Shown here in pieces: positions 41,324 through 50,553 of a stretch of DNA of 64,000 nucleotides (positions are counted from its first letter, which is position 1; each line of letters starts with the position of its first letter). Position numbers and translations under genes: made by a program. The DNA is taken from NCBI RefSeq assembly GCF_020193655.1, contig NZ_JADYVE010000008.1, positions 124,001 to 188,000 of the forward strand, read 5' to 3'. The notes below the pieces were generated by a model. The model was not told the DNA's origin, did no database searches, and was given only the letters and a program-made list of their open reading frames with translations. The stretch comes from Ensifer sp. IC3342. Its GTDB lineage: Bacteria; Pseudomonadota; Alphaproteobacteria; Rhizobiales; Rhizobiaceae.

Positions 41324-43252
41324 ATGAACAAACCCCCACACGATCGCCAGTTCCGTCCTCTCCCCGTTCCCAGCGTTGAAGTGCACGGGCTTTTCGGCGA
41401 TCGCCAGGACGCGATCTGCGAATCCACCGCCGAAGTCCTCCTCGACCGCTGCGTCGAGGCCGGCATGCTCAAGGCGATCGACGTCGACCAGCCGAGCCCC
41501 GGCATCGTCATTCCGCTGCAGGCCTGGTCGGGCTCGACGCAAATGTTCTGGGACAGCGATCTCGGGAAATCGATCGAGACCATTGCCTATTCGCTCTACC
41601 GCAAGCCCAACCCCAGGCTCGAGGCGCGTGTCGATGCGATCGTCGACATGTATGAAAAGCTTCAGGACAGGGACGGCTATCTGAACGCCTGGTTTCAGCG
41701 CGTACAGCCTGGCCGGCGCTGGACCAATCTTCGCGACCATCACGAGCTCTACTGTGCCGGCCACCTGATCGAGGGCGCCGTCGCCTATTACCAGGCGACG
41801 GGAAAGCGCAAGCTGCTCGATGTCATGTGCCGCTTTGCCGACTATATGATCGAAGTCTTCGGCCATGGCGAAGGGCAATTGCCGGGCTATTGCGGCCATG
41901 AAGAAATCGAACTCGCGCTGGTAAAGCTTGCCCGCGTGACGGGCGAGAAGAAATATCTCGATCTCGCCAAGTTCTTCATCGACGAGCGCGGCAGGGAGCC
42001 TCACTTCTTCACCGAGGAAGCGATCCGCGATGGCCGCGATCCGAAGCAGTTCATCCAAAAGACCTACGAATACAATCAGGCGCATCTACCGGTGCGAGAG
42101 CAGAAGAAGGTCGTCGGCCATGCCGTACGCGCCATGTATCTCTACTCCGGCATGGCGGACATCGCGACCGAGTACAGCGACGACAGTCTCACCTCGGCGC
42201 TCGAAACCCTTTGGGACGACCTGACGACCAAGCAGATGTATGTCACCGGCGGCCTCGGGCCAGCGGCATCGAACGAAGGCTTTACGGACTATTACGATCT
42301 GCCGAACGAGAGTGCCTATGCCGAAACCTGCGCCTCCGTCGGCCTCGTCTTCTGGGCAAGCCGCATGCTCGGGCGCGGCCCGAACCGGCGCTATGCCGAC
42401 ATCATGGAGCAAGCGCTTTATAACGGCGCCATGGCAGGTCTTTCCCTCGATGGAAAGACATTCTTCTACGAGAACCCGCTTGAAAGCGCGGGCAAGCATC
42501 ATCGCTGGGTCTGGCACCATTGCCCCTGCTGCCCGCCGAACATCTCGCGCCTGCTGGCCTCCATCGGCTCCTACATGTACGCCGTGGCCGAGGATGAGAT
42601 CGCCGTGCATCTTTACGGCGAGAGCAAGGGCCACTTCGAAATCGGCGGAAAGAAGGTCGAGCTGGCGCAAAAGACGCGCTATCCCTGGGAGGGTGCCATC
42701 CGCTTCGATGTCACGACGCAGGATCCGGTCCGCTTCGCGCTGTCACTGCGCATTCCCGAGTGGGCAGAGGGTGCCACGTTGAAACTGAACGGCGAGAACG
42801 TCGATCTTTCGGAGGTGACGATCGACGGCTACGCGCGCATCGAGCGCGAATGGCGAAGCGGCGACCGTGTCGAACTCGATATTCCGCTGACGCCGCGCGC
42901 GCTCTGGGCAAATCCGCAGGTGCGGCAGGATACCGGCCGCGTCGCGCTCATGCGCGGGCCGCTCGTCTATTGCGCAGAGGCAACCGACAACGGCGCGGGC
43001 TTGAACGGGATCGTGATTGGTTCCGATGTCTCGAAGGCGAAGACTGCGGAAATCGCTGAGCTGCAAGGGGCAGTCGCGCTCGACATTCCCGTCACCCGCG
43101 ATGACGCGGATGACTGGGGGCCAACCCTCTATCGCACGACACCGCCGAAGGCGAACCAGGCGACCGCTCGCTTCGTTCCCTATCATCTATGGGACAACCG
43201 CGCGCCCGGCGAGATGCTCGTCTGGGTCCGCGCCGGTGAAGTCGGACGGTGA
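41324..43252 (+). CDS. GH127 beta-L-arabinofuranosidase-family glycoside hydrolase
   Basis: 642 aa, cytoplasmic (no signal peptide). The GH127 (former DUF1680) landmarks are NLRDHHELYCAGHLIEGAVAYY, YDLPNESAYAETCASVG with the metal-ligand and acid/base Glu and Cys, and HHCPCCPPNISRLLAS with the CC pair that provides the nucleophilic Cys and zinc ligands in HypBA1. It would release L-arabinofuranose from beta-linked arabinosides, such as those on plant hydroxyproline-rich glycoproteins, after import. It sits inside the LacI-controlled transporter operon, 22 bases after the permease gene and 4 bases before the ATPase gene. Confidence 0.9.
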   Translation: MNKPPHDRQFRPLPVPSVEVHGLFGDRQDAICESTAEVLLDRCVEAGMLKAIDVDQPSPGIVIPLQAWSGSTQMFWDSDLGKSIETIAYSLYRKPNPRLEARVDAIVDMYEKLQDRDGYLNAWFQRVQPGRRWTNLRDHHELYCAGHLIEGAVAYYQATGKRKLLDVMCRFADYMIEVFGHGEGQLPGYCGHEEIELALVKLARVTGEKKYLDLAKFFIDERGREPHFFTEEAIRDGRDPKQFIQKTYEYNQAHLPVREQKKVVGHAVRAMYLYSGMADIATEYSDDSLTSALETLWDDLTTKQMYVTGGLGPAASNEGFTDYYDLPNESAYAETCASVGLVFWASRMLGRGPNRRYADIMEQALYNGAMAGLSLDGKTFFYENPLESAGKHHRWVWHHCPCCPPNISRLLASIGSYMYAVAEDEIAVHLYGESKGHFEIGGKKVELAQKTRYPWEGAIRFDVTTQDPVRFALSLRIPEWAEGATLKLNGENVDLSEVTIDGYARIEREWRSGDRVELDIPLTPRALWANPQVRQDTGRVALMRGPLVYCAEATDNGAGLNGIVIGSDVSKAKTAEIAELQGAVALDIPVTRDDADDWGPTLYRTTPPKANQATARFVPYHLWDNRAPGEMLVWVRAGEVGR

Positions 43253-43256
43253 CGGC

Positions 43257-44330
43257 ATGAATGAAACCGGAGTTGTATTGACGGACATTCGCAAGAACTT
43301 CGGCAGCCTGGAGGTCATCCATGGCATCGACCTCAGGATTGCCGAAGGCTCCTTCGTCGTCTTCGTTGGCCCATCCGGCTGCGGAAAGTCGACGTTGCTG
43401 CGCATGATCGCAGGCCTCGAGGAGGTCACCGATGGTGAGATCGAGATCAAGGGACGCAACGTCACCGATCTCGATCCCTCCGATCGCGGCATTGCGATGG
43501 TCTTTCAATCCTATGCCCTCTATCCGCATATGAGCGTGCGCGAAAATCTCGCCTTCGGCCTCAAGATGGCGCGCACGGAAACGGCTGAGATCGATGCGCG
43601 TGTGAAGGCCGCGTCCGCGATCCTGAAGATTGACCACCTGCTCGACCGTCGCCCCGGCCAGCTTTCCGGCGGCCAGCGCCAGCGCGTCGCGATCGGACGG
43701 GCGATCGTGCGCAAACCCGACGTCTTTCTTTTCGACGAGCCGCTTTCCAACCTCGATGCGGAATTGCGGGTCTCGATGCGCATCGAGATCGCGAGACTCC
43801 ATCGCGAGCTCGGCAATACGATGATCTATGTCACCCACGATCAGACTGAAGCAATGACGCTGGCCGACAAGATCGTGGTCTTGCGTGACGGCCGCATCGA
43901 GCAGGCAGGAACGCCGCGGGAGGTTTACGAAAACCCCGCCAATATCTTCGTAGCGGGCTTCATCGGTTCGCCGCGCATGAACCTGCTCGATGCCGTCTGG
44001 TTAGGCAACGGACGTGTCCGCGTTGCGGGCAGCGAGATGTCGGTACCCGTCGCCGGCGAGGGCTTGCAGAGCAGAGAAAAGGTTTCCTTCGGGGCCAGAC
44101 CGGAACATCTCTTCGTCACTGATGGCGGAGAGGGATGCATTCCTGCAAAAGTCGATTTCGCCGAATATCTCGGCGGCACACAGTATCTCTATTGCCAGCT
44201 TGCCGATGGCCAGCCGCTCATTGCCGAATACCGCTCGGGACCGGAAATCAATGCCGGCAGCACGATTGCCCTTTCGGTCGACAACAATCAGCGGCGGCTG
44301 TTTGCTGCTGACGGCCGGCGACTAACCTGA
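43257..44330 (+). CDS. ABC transporter ATPase, MalK/UgpC type
   Basis: 357 aa from the ATG at 43257. Walker A is GPSGCGKST, the signature is LSGGQRQRVAIGRA, Walker B is VFLFDEPLSNLD and the H-loop is YVTHDQTEAMT. The C-terminal regulatory domain has FGARPEHLFV. It energises the permeases at 39509 and 40423 and ends the operon before a convergent terminator-like hairpin. Confidence 0.93.
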   Translation: MNETGVVLTDIRKNFGSLEVIHGIDLRIAEGSFVVFVGPSGCGKSTLLRMIAGLEEVTDGEIEIKGRNVTDLDPSDRGIAMVFQSYALYPHMSVRENLAFGLKMARTETAEIDARVKAASAILKIDHLLDRRPGQLSGGQRQRVAIGRAIVRKPDVFLFDEPLSNLDAELRVSMRIEIARLHRELGNTMIYVTHDQTEAMTLADKIVVLRDGRIEQAGTPREVYENPANIFVAGFIGSPRMNLLDAVWLGNGRVRVAGSEMSVPVAGEGLQSREKVSFGARPEHLFVTDGGEGCIPAKVDFAEYLGGTQYLYCQLADGQPLIAEYRSGPEINAGSTIALSVDNNQRRLFAADGRRLT

Positions 44331-44352
44331 TCTACAGCGGGCGAACGCTGAG

Positions 44353-44381
44353 GCGGCAAGCCGATCTCACAGGCTTGCCGC
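44353..44381. terminator. Bidirectional terminator-like hairpin between convergent operons
   Basis: GCGGCAAGCC-N9-GGCTTGCCGC lies in the 57-base gap between the MalK-type stop and the convergent dioxygenase stop. There is no strong T run, but the perfect ten-base arms and position support termination of both operons. Confidence 0.65.
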
Positions 44382-44387
44382 TCGATC

Positions 44388-45281
44388 TCATCTTTCCCTT
44401 TCGCCGGCGCGCGCCAGTACGAAGTTGTGCTCCACCTCCCAGAAGTCGCCCTCGAAGTCGTATTCCTTCGCACGCACCGGGTCGTGCGTCCGCTTGAACT
44501 CAGCGAGCAGGCTTTCCTTCACGCCGAAGACCGCGTCGGAATTGATGTAGGGGTCGTCCGGATCGAAGATGTGGGTGATCAGCGTCTCGAATCCCTCAGC
44601 CTTGATGATGTAGTGCAGATGGGCCGGACGGTTCGGATGGCGGCCGAGGTGGTTGAGCATCTGGCCGACCGGACCGTCGTTCGGGATCGGATAGTATTTC
44701 GGCTTCACCGCCCGGAACCAGTAGCGCCCGTCCTGTCCTGTGCGGAAGACGCCGCGCAAATTGAAGTCCGGCTGGATGCCCTGCTGCTGGACGTCGTAAA
44801 AGCCTTCGTCATTCGCCTGCCAGACATCGAGCACAGCGCCGGCGATCGGCTTGCCGCTCGTATCGAGAATCCGACCCTGGATGAACAGGTCCTCGCCCTT
44901 GTGGTCGAGGCAGATATTGGCGCCCATCTCCAGCTCCGGCGCTCCCTTGACGTGAAAGGGGCCGAGCACGGTGCTTTCGGAGGCGCCGGACGGCTTGCGG
45001 TTGTTGATGGCGTCTACGAGCATAGAGATGCCGAGCGTGTCGGACAGCAGGATGAACTCCTGCCGCCACTCGTTGCACATCTGCCCCGTTTTGGTCAGGA
45101 ACAGAATCGCTTGCAGCCACTCCTCCTGCGTCGGCTCGATTTCCTTCACGGCCTCGTGCAGCTTGCGAATGATGACTTCCATCACCTGCTTCAGCCGCGC
45201 ATCCTTGGCGTTCTGGTTGCGGCCCGTGACGACCTCGATGGAATTATCTTCGGTGAAAAAGCCTCTTTCATGCGCTTCCAT
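44388..45281 (-). CDS. Hydroxyquinol 1,2-dioxygenase (intradiol ring cleavage)
   Basis: 297 aa from the ATG at 45281 behind GTGAGGACC. It is an intradiol dioxygenase with an N-terminal helical dimerisation domain and the non-heme Fe(III) ligands Y162, Y197, H221 and H223 (GFYDVQQ, KYYPIP, RPAHLHYI). Length and overall sequence fit hydroxyquinol 1,2-dioxygenases, which open 1,2,4-trihydroxybenzene to maleylacetate. It is the last gene of the operon, nine bases after the hydroxylase that would supply its substrate. Catechol 1,2-dioxygenase is the alternative, but the co-encoded maleylacetate reductase favours hydroxyquinol. Confidence 0.9.
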   Translation of the reverse strand: MEAHERGFFTEDNSIEVVTGRNQNAKDARLKQVMEVIIRKLHEAVKEIEPTQEEWLQAILFLTKTGQMCNEWRQEFILLSDTLGISMLVDAINNRKPSGASESTVLGPFHVKGAPELEMGANICLDHKGEDLFIQGRILDTSGKPIAGAVLDVWQANDEGFYDVQQQGIQPDFNLRGVFRTGQDGRYWFRAVKPKYYPIPNDGPVGQMLNHLGRHPNRPAHLHYIIKAEGFETLITHIFDPDDPYINSDAVFGVKESLLAEFKRTHDPVRAKEYDFEGDFWEVEHNFVLARAGERER

Positions 45282-45289
45282 GGTGGTCC

Positions 45290-47044
45290 TCACTTGTCGA
45301 GAATCGTCGTCATGACACGGTAGAGCTCAGCCACCGGGTCAGCGCCAATCACATCGCTCCGCCAGCAGACGTGGTGATCCGGGCGCACCAGCACGATGCC
45401 GCTGTCGCGCACTTCGCGCGCGTTCGCCCAATCGCCGGTGAAATCCTGCCAAAGCTGACGCGGCCCGATCACATGGGCGGCGATCTCGATGCCAAGCTCG
45501 CGGCCGACCGCGCGGGCGGCATCGACCCAGCCCTCCCCGCCGATGCCGGTGAGTACCGTGAATTTGCCATGTCCGGTCAGATCCAGGGTCGAGGCCTTTG
45601 CCCCGTCGCCGGAGAATACCCATGCATGCGGCAGCCGCGCCCCGGGCCATGTCGTCGGCTGATAATGCAGTTCCGCATCCTTGGCAAAGGCCGGCTCGGC
45701 CTGTCCGTCGGTGACGATCGCATCGGAACGGTAACGCTGGTTCATCTCGACGCCGTGAGCATCGAACTCATAGACTTTGTCCGCAATGGATTTGCGGATA
45801 GCGGCGCGCTGCTCTTCCGCGGCCGGCGCGTTGTTGCAGCGTGCATCCATGTTCTGCTGCATCTTTACCGGGTCGATCGAGTCCAGCAGGCCGAGCGCCT
45901 TGAAGATCGGGCCGAACTCCTCGATCGACTTGTTGGCCCGGGTGACAATCTGCCTGGCGACCGGCGCACGCTCTGCGCCGTAGCTGTCGAGCAATTTCGG
46001 GCCGGCCTTGCCCTTGAGCACGAAAGCAAGCTTCCAGGCGAGATTGAATGCATCCTGGATGGACGTGTTGGAGCCGAGGCCGTTTGAGGGCGGGTGGCGG
46101 TGCGTCGCGTCGCCCATGCAGAACACACGGCCGTTGGACATGGTCGTCGCATACATGTTGTTGACGGTCCAGGTGGAGACCTGCTTGATCCGTGGCTCCA
46201 GGTCCGACACGCCGACAAGATCGCGGACGACCTTCTTGGCATGCGCCTCGTCCACCTCAGGCGCTGGCTGGTTGATGTCGTAGCCCCAGACGATCAGCCA
46301 TTCGTGCCAAGGCCGCACCATCCGCACGAGACCCATCCCGATGCCGCCAACGTCGGCGCCCGGCTGAAGCACCCAATAGAGCACCGACGGGCGATGAGCG
46401 ACATAGCGCGAGAGATCTGCCTCGAACAGGATGTTCATGGAGCCGGCGACGCCCATCTTGCCCTCGAAGGTAAGGCCCGCATGCTCGGCGACCTTCGAAT
46501 TGCTGCCGTCGGCACCGATCAGATACTTCGAGCGGATCGTAAATTCGTTGCCGGTCAACCGGTCGACGCACGTGGTCGTGACGCCGTCGGCATCCTGTAC
46601 GTGGCTTATGTATTCCGTCGACATCCGGGCCTGCGTGCCGCGTGAGCATGCGGTCTTGAACAAGAGCGGCTCCATGAAGGTCTGCGGCAGATCGTTCATG
46701 TGGCTCGGCGAGGATAGCTGGTGCTCGGCGCGGCTCAGCGGGTGTTTGCCCCAGCTCTTCATGCGACCGATCTCTTCGCCTGCAAGCGACGTGCAGAACA
46801 CGTTCTCTCCCATCAGGTCCTGCTCGGCAGCAAACATATAGGCCTCGTCCTCGACGTCACGGCCAAGATCGCGCAGAACCTCCATCGTGCGCTGGTTGGT
46901 GATATGCGCGCGTGGCGTGTTGGCGAGCCAGCGATAGCGGTTGATCACCATGTTTTCGACGCCGTAGGTCGAAAGCAGCGCGGCCGTGGCCGATCCCGCA
47001 GGCCCGGTGCCGATGATGAGTACGTCCGTTGTGATGTCAGCCAT
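45290..47044 (-). CDS. FAD-dependent phenolic hydroxylase (TfdB/resorcinol hydroxylase-like)
   Basis: 584 aa. The FAD-binding GTGPAGSATAALLSTYG, IGADGSNSKVAEHAGL and GDATHRHPPSNGLGSNTSIQDAFNLAWKL segments mark a group A flavin hydroxylase. RAHITNQRTMEVLRDLG and a C-terminal thioredoxin-like domain resemble 2,4-dichlorophenol hydroxylase TfdB. Placed directly before hydroxyquinol dioxygenase, it most likely hydroxylates resorcinol or a related phenol to hydroxyquinol. It overlaps the LivM-type gene by eight bases. Confidence 0.9.
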   Translation of the reverse strand: MADITTDVLIIGTGPAGSATAALLSTYGVENMVINRYRWLANTPRAHITNQRTMEVLRDLGRDVEDEAYMFAAEQDLMGENVFCTSLAGEEIGRMKSWGKHPLSRAEHQLSSPSHMNDLPQTFMEPLLFKTACSRGTQARMSTEYISHVQDADGVTTTCVDRLTGNEFTIRSKYLIGADGSNSKVAEHAGLTFEGKMGVAGSMNILFEADLSRYVAHRPSVLYWVLQPGADVGGIGMGLVRMVRPWHEWLIVWGYDINQPAPEVDEAHAKKVVRDLVGVSDLEPRIKQVSTWTVNNMYATTMSNGRVFCMGDATHRHPPSNGLGSNTSIQDAFNLAWKLAFVLKGKAGPKLLDSYGAERAPVARQIVTRANKSIEEFGPIFKALGLLDSIDPVKMQQNMDARCNNAPAAEEQRAAIRKSIADKVYEFDAHGVEMNQRYRSDAIVTDGQAEPAFAKDAELHYQPTTWPGARLPHAWVFSGDGAKASTLDLTGHGKFTVLTGIGGEGWVDAARAVGRELGIEIAAHVIGPRQLWQDFTGDWANAREVRDSGIVLVRPDHHVCWRSDVIGADPVAELYRVMTTILDK

Positions 47045-48125
47045 GAGGCACTCCCTTATGCGCTCGATTGAGTGATCCGCCCCTCAAAAGGCGGCGAACC
47101 GGAAAAAGCTGGATGCCGGTGCGGTCCGAGAAGAGGCCCCAGAGACCCCGCGGCGCGAAAAGCATGACGAGAATGCCGATCAGGCCCAGCATCAGGAGGT
47201 ACCAGGAACCGTAGCCGGCAAGGAGATTCTGCAGGAAAAAGAAAAGGATGACCCCGACGATCGGCCCCTCGACCGTGCCGATGCCGCCGATCACGACGAT
47301 GAAGATCACGTAGGCGGTCCAGTCGGTCACTGAGAAGGCCGCGTCCGGCGAAATGCGCGCCTTCTGCACATAGATCAGCGCGCCGGCGATGCCGGTTATA
47401 AACGAGGCGGCGAGGTAGACGAACGCCTTCATCCGCCGCGCATTCACGCCAACCGCCCGCGCCGCCTGCTCGTTGTCGCGCACTGCCGCCAGGCCGAGAC
47501 CCTGCTTGCTGCGCAACAGGCCGTAGACGAATCCGACGGTCAACACCATCAGGATCAGCGCGATCCAATAGGTCAGCGCGTCTCCTGCCGCGGAGGCCTT
47601 CATGCCGAAGAGGTCGCGCATCAACCCGACGCCGATCATGTCGCGGGTCGCCTCGCGTGGCAGCGACGTCCCGGTCCCGCCGCCGAGCGCCTTCCATTGT
47701 GCTAGTAGCAGACGCACGACTTCGGCGATCACCCAGGTCCCGATCGCGAAATACGGTCCCTGAAGCCGGAAGGTGAAAAAGGCGGTCGGGATCGCAAGGA
47801 GCATCGAAAGCACGCCTGCGATCAGGACGGCTACGAGCGGGTCGGCGCCGAACAGGATAACGCAGGCGAACATCGCATAGGCACCGAAACCGACGAAGGC
47901 CTGTTGGCCGACCGAAATCAACCCGGCGTAACCCGCGAGCAAGTTCCAGTTCTGCGCGAGCACAAGCATCGTCAGGATGAAGAACAGATCCTGCACGACG
48001 CCGCGCGACACTAGGAGCGGGACCGCAAAGGCGAGCAACACGGTGGCGACCGCAGCGAGGCCAAAGGGTGCCGACGTCTTGTTTCGGGTTTCGACCTGCC
48101 AGGATGGAACGACAAGGGACATCAT
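47037..48125 (-). CDS. Branched-chain-type ABC permease (LivM)
   Basis: 362 aa with about eight to ten hydrophobic segments and the LivM signature NWNLLAGYAGLISVGQQAFVGFGAYA. The loop NEQAARAVGVNARRMKAFVYLAASFITGIAGAL contacts the ATPases. In aromatic degraders, Liv-type importers carry aromatic acids as well as amino acids. The start follows TGAGGTGCA, six bases after the LivH stop. Confidence 0.93.
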   Translation of the reverse strand: MMSLVVPSWQVETRNKTSAPFGLAAVATVLLAFAVPLLVSRGVVQDLFFILTMLVLAQNWNLLAGYAGLISVGQQAFVGFGAYAMFACVILFGADPLVAVLIAGVLSMLLAIPTAFFTFRLQGPYFAIGTWVIAEVVRLLLAQWKALGGGTGTSLPREATRDMIGVGLMRDLFGMKASAAGDALTYWIALILMVLTVGFVYGLLRSKQGLGLAAVRDNEQAARAVGVNARRMKAFVYLAASFITGIAGALIYVQKARISPDAAFSVTDWTAYVIFIVVIGGIGTVEGPIVGVILFFFLQNLLAGYGSWYLLMLGLIGILVMLFAPRGLWGLFSDRTGIQLFPVRRLLRGGSLNRAHKGVPHG

Positions 48126-48131
48126 TGCACC

Positions 48132-48995
48132 TCAATCCACGGCACGCGGGAAAAGGCCGCGCGGTTTGAAAAGGAGGACCAGCAGAAAGGCGAGATGCCC
48201 GGTAAGGATCTGCCATTCAGGGTTGATCGCAGCGCCGACCGTCTGCGCGATCCCCAGAATGACGCCTCCCACAAGCGTGCCCCAGAGCGAGCCAAGCCCG
48301 CCGACAATGACCGCCTCGAAGGCGTAGATCAGCCTCGCCGGTCCCGACGTCGGCTCGAAATTGGCGCGGGTGGCGAGATAAAGGGCTGCAATCGTCACGA
48401 CCACCATCGCCAGGCCGGTTGCGAGCGCGAATATCCGTTGCGGCCGGATGCCCATGAGGCCCGCCGTTGCCGGATCGTCCGAAGTGGCGCGAAAGGCGCG
48501 GCCGACGGCCGTGCGATAGATGAGCTGGTTGAGGCAAACGATGACGGCAACGGCGGACAGAAAGGTCATCAGCGGCATGATGCCGGCATTTACTGGACCA
48601 AGCGCGATCGATGCCGATTCAAGGCTGCCGGCGGAGACCCGGCGGCTATCGGCGGAAAATCCTTCGAGCAGTCCATTCTGGATCACGATCGACAGGCCGA
48701 AGGTCACAAGCAGTGGCGGCAGCATATCCTTGCCTAGCGTGCGGTTGAGCACGAAATATTGCAGCGCCCATCCGGCGGCAAACATCAGCGGGGCGGCAAT
48801 GAGAGCCCCGACGATGGGGCTGACGCCGAGCGTGGTGACAAGCGCGAGGATGACGAAGGCGGCGAGCACGATAAGGTCGCCATGGGCGAGGTTGACAAGC
48901 CGCATGATGCCAAACACGAGGCTCAAGCCGGCAGCGAAAAGCGCGTAGAGCCCGCCGAGCAGCACGCCTTGAAGGATGGTATCAAGCCAGTTCAT
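48132..48995 (-). CDS. Branched-chain-type ABC permease (LivH)
   Basis: 287 aa from the ATG at 48995 with CGGAGCG upstream. LivH features are LLGGLYALFAAGLSLVFGIMRLVNLAHGD and RATSDDPATAGLMGIRPQRIFALATGLA. Its start lies inside the end of the LivF gene (14-base overlap). It pairs with LivM to form the translocation pore. Confidence 0.93.
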   Translation of the reverse strand: MNWLDTILQGVLLGGLYALFAAGLSLVFGIMRLVNLAHGDLIVLAAFVILALVTTLGVSPIVGALIAAPLMFAAGWALQYFVLNRTLGKDMLPPLLVTFGLSIVIQNGLLEGFSADSRRVSAGSLESASIALGPVNAGIMPLMTFLSAVAVIVCLNQLIYRTAVGRAFRATSDDPATAGLMGIRPQRIFALATGLAMVVVTIAALYLATRANFEPTSGPARLIYAFEAVIVGGLGSLWGTLVGGVILGIAQTVGAAINPEWQILTGHLAFLLVLLFKPRGLFPRAVD

Positions 48996-49701
48996 GACGC
49001 TCCGCTCCGAAGTAAGCCTTGTGGATCTCATCGCGGCCAAGCTCCGACGCGCGGCCGGAAAGCGTGATCCTTCCCTCCATCATGCAATAGACGCGATCGG
49101 CAACCTTCAGCGCCTGGCCGATATCCTGCTCGACGATGACGATGGAGGCGCCGCTTGCGCGAATGCTCGGGAACGCGGCGTAAATGGCGCGCACGATCGC
49201 CGGCGCGAGACCGAGGCTGATCTCGTCGCATAGCAGCACGCTCGGATTCGACATGAGCGCCCGGCTGATCGCCACCATTTGCTGCTGACCGCCGGAGAGC
49301 GCCATGGCGGGGCTCTTGCGCCGCTCCTTGAGAACCGGAAAGAGCGCATAGAGTCTTTCCAGCGTCCATTGCCCCTGAGCCTTACGGCCGTAAGCACCGA
49401 CAAGCAGGTTCTCCTCCACTGTCAGCGACGGGAAGAGCTTCCGCCCTTCGGGTACCATGGCGATGCCGCGGGCAAGAACGTCGGGCGCCGGCAAGGCGCC
49501 GATCGGCGCGTTATTATGGACAATTGCACCGGGCTCGTTGGCAAGGACACCGGAAATCGAACGCATCAGCGTCGTCTTGCCGGCGCCGTTCGCGCCGATA
49601 ATGGCAACCGTCTCGCCGGCGTCGACTGCGATATCGACGCCGAAAAGCGCCTGGAAATCGCCGTAGAAGGCCTTGAGGCCCTTGGTTTCGATCAGCGCCA
49701 T
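48982..49701 (-). CDS. Branched-chain-type ABC ATPase (LivF)
   Basis: 239 aa from the ATG at 49701, overlapping the LivG stop. Walker A is GANGAGKTT, the signature is ALSGGQQQMVAISRA, Walker B is VLLCDEISLGLAP and the H-loop position reads VEQDIGQA, as is usual in LivF. The segment MVPEGRKLFPSLTVEENLL is characteristic of LivF. Confidence 0.93.
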   Translation of the reverse strand: MALIETKGLKAFYGDFQALFGVDIAVDAGETVAIIGANGAGKTTLMRSISGVLANEPGAIVHNNAPIGALPAPDVLARGIAMVPEGRKLFPSLTVEENLLVGAYGRKAQGQWTLERLYALFPVLKERRKSPAMALSGGQQQMVAISRALMSNPSVLLCDEISLGLAPAIVRAIYAAFPSIRASGASIVIVEQDIGQALKVADRVYCMMEGRITLSGRASELGRDEIHKAYFGAERHELA

Positions 49702-50420
49702 CAGACCTCGATCCCTAGGTAGATTTCGCGCACCTCGCGCGAGGCCATGATTTCGTCCGGTGTGCCGATGCCGATCACCCTGCCGAAATGCAGCACCAGC
49801 AGGCGCTCGACGACCGAGTTCAGTGCGTGCAGCACGTGTTCGATCCAGATCACGGCGACGCCCTTGGCATGAATGGCGCGGATGGTGGCGACCAGCGAGC
49901 GGCATTCGCCTTCGGTCAAACCGCCGGCAATCTCGTCCAAGAGCAGGAGCTTCGGCTCCGTGGCGAGCGCGCGGGCGAGTTCCAGCCGCTTGCGCTGCAG
50001 GAGCGTCAGGCCGCCGGCGAGCACATTCGCCTTATCGATCAGACCGGTATCGACGAGGATTTCCGCGCAGCGGTCGGAGACCTCCGATTCCTGTCGTCCC
50101 GCGCCGAAGGAACCGGCAACCAGCAGGTTCTCGAAGACGGTCAATTGCTCAAAGGGTTGCGGGATCTGAAATGTCCGCCCCATTCCCGAGAGGCAGCGCA
50201 CCATCGGCGCTACGCGGGTGACGTCCGCTCCGCTGAAGTGGATGGTTCCGCTGTCCGGCGCAATGTTGCCGGTGATGAGGTTGAAGAGCGTCGATTTTCC
50301 CGCGCCGTTCGGCCCGATGATGCCGAGCGCCTCCCCCTCGCCGACGGCGAAGGATATCTGCTCGGCGACCGTCAAAGCACCGAACTTCTTTGACACCTCT
50401 TCCAGCCTGAGAATGGTCAT
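49701..50420 (-). CDS. Branched-chain-type ABC ATPase (LivG)
   Basis: 239 aa from the ATG at 50420; an ATG at 50426 abuts the GGGAGGA site too closely. Walker A is GPNGAGKST, and GRTFQIPQPFEQLTVFENLLVA is the LivG-type Q-loop region. The signature region is degenerate (LAGGLTLLQRKRLELARA), as common in this class. The H-loop is WIEHVLHAL. A 133-base gap separates it from the binding-protein gene upstream. Confidence 0.93.
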   Translation of the reverse strand: MTILRLEEVSKKFGALTVAEQISFAVGEGEALGIIGPNGAGKSTLFNLITGNIAPDSGTIHFSGADVTRVAPMVRCLSGMGRTFQIPQPFEQLTVFENLLVAGSFGAGRQESEVSDRCAEILVDTGLIDKANVLAGGLTLLQRKRLELARALATEPKLLLLDEIAGGLTEGECRSLVATIRAIHAKGVAVIWIEHVLHALNSVVERLLVLHFGRVIGIGTPDEIMASREVREIYLGIEV

Positions 50421-50553
50421 TTGCATTCCTCCCGTGAACAAAGAACCTGCTGTCCCATGGTGCCGTACGTTCCGTTTGAAGTGGCACGGTGGCACGGGCA
50501 GGACGCTGTCCCGTCTCGATCGATATCGAATTGAGTGGGTCAGCGGCTGCAGA

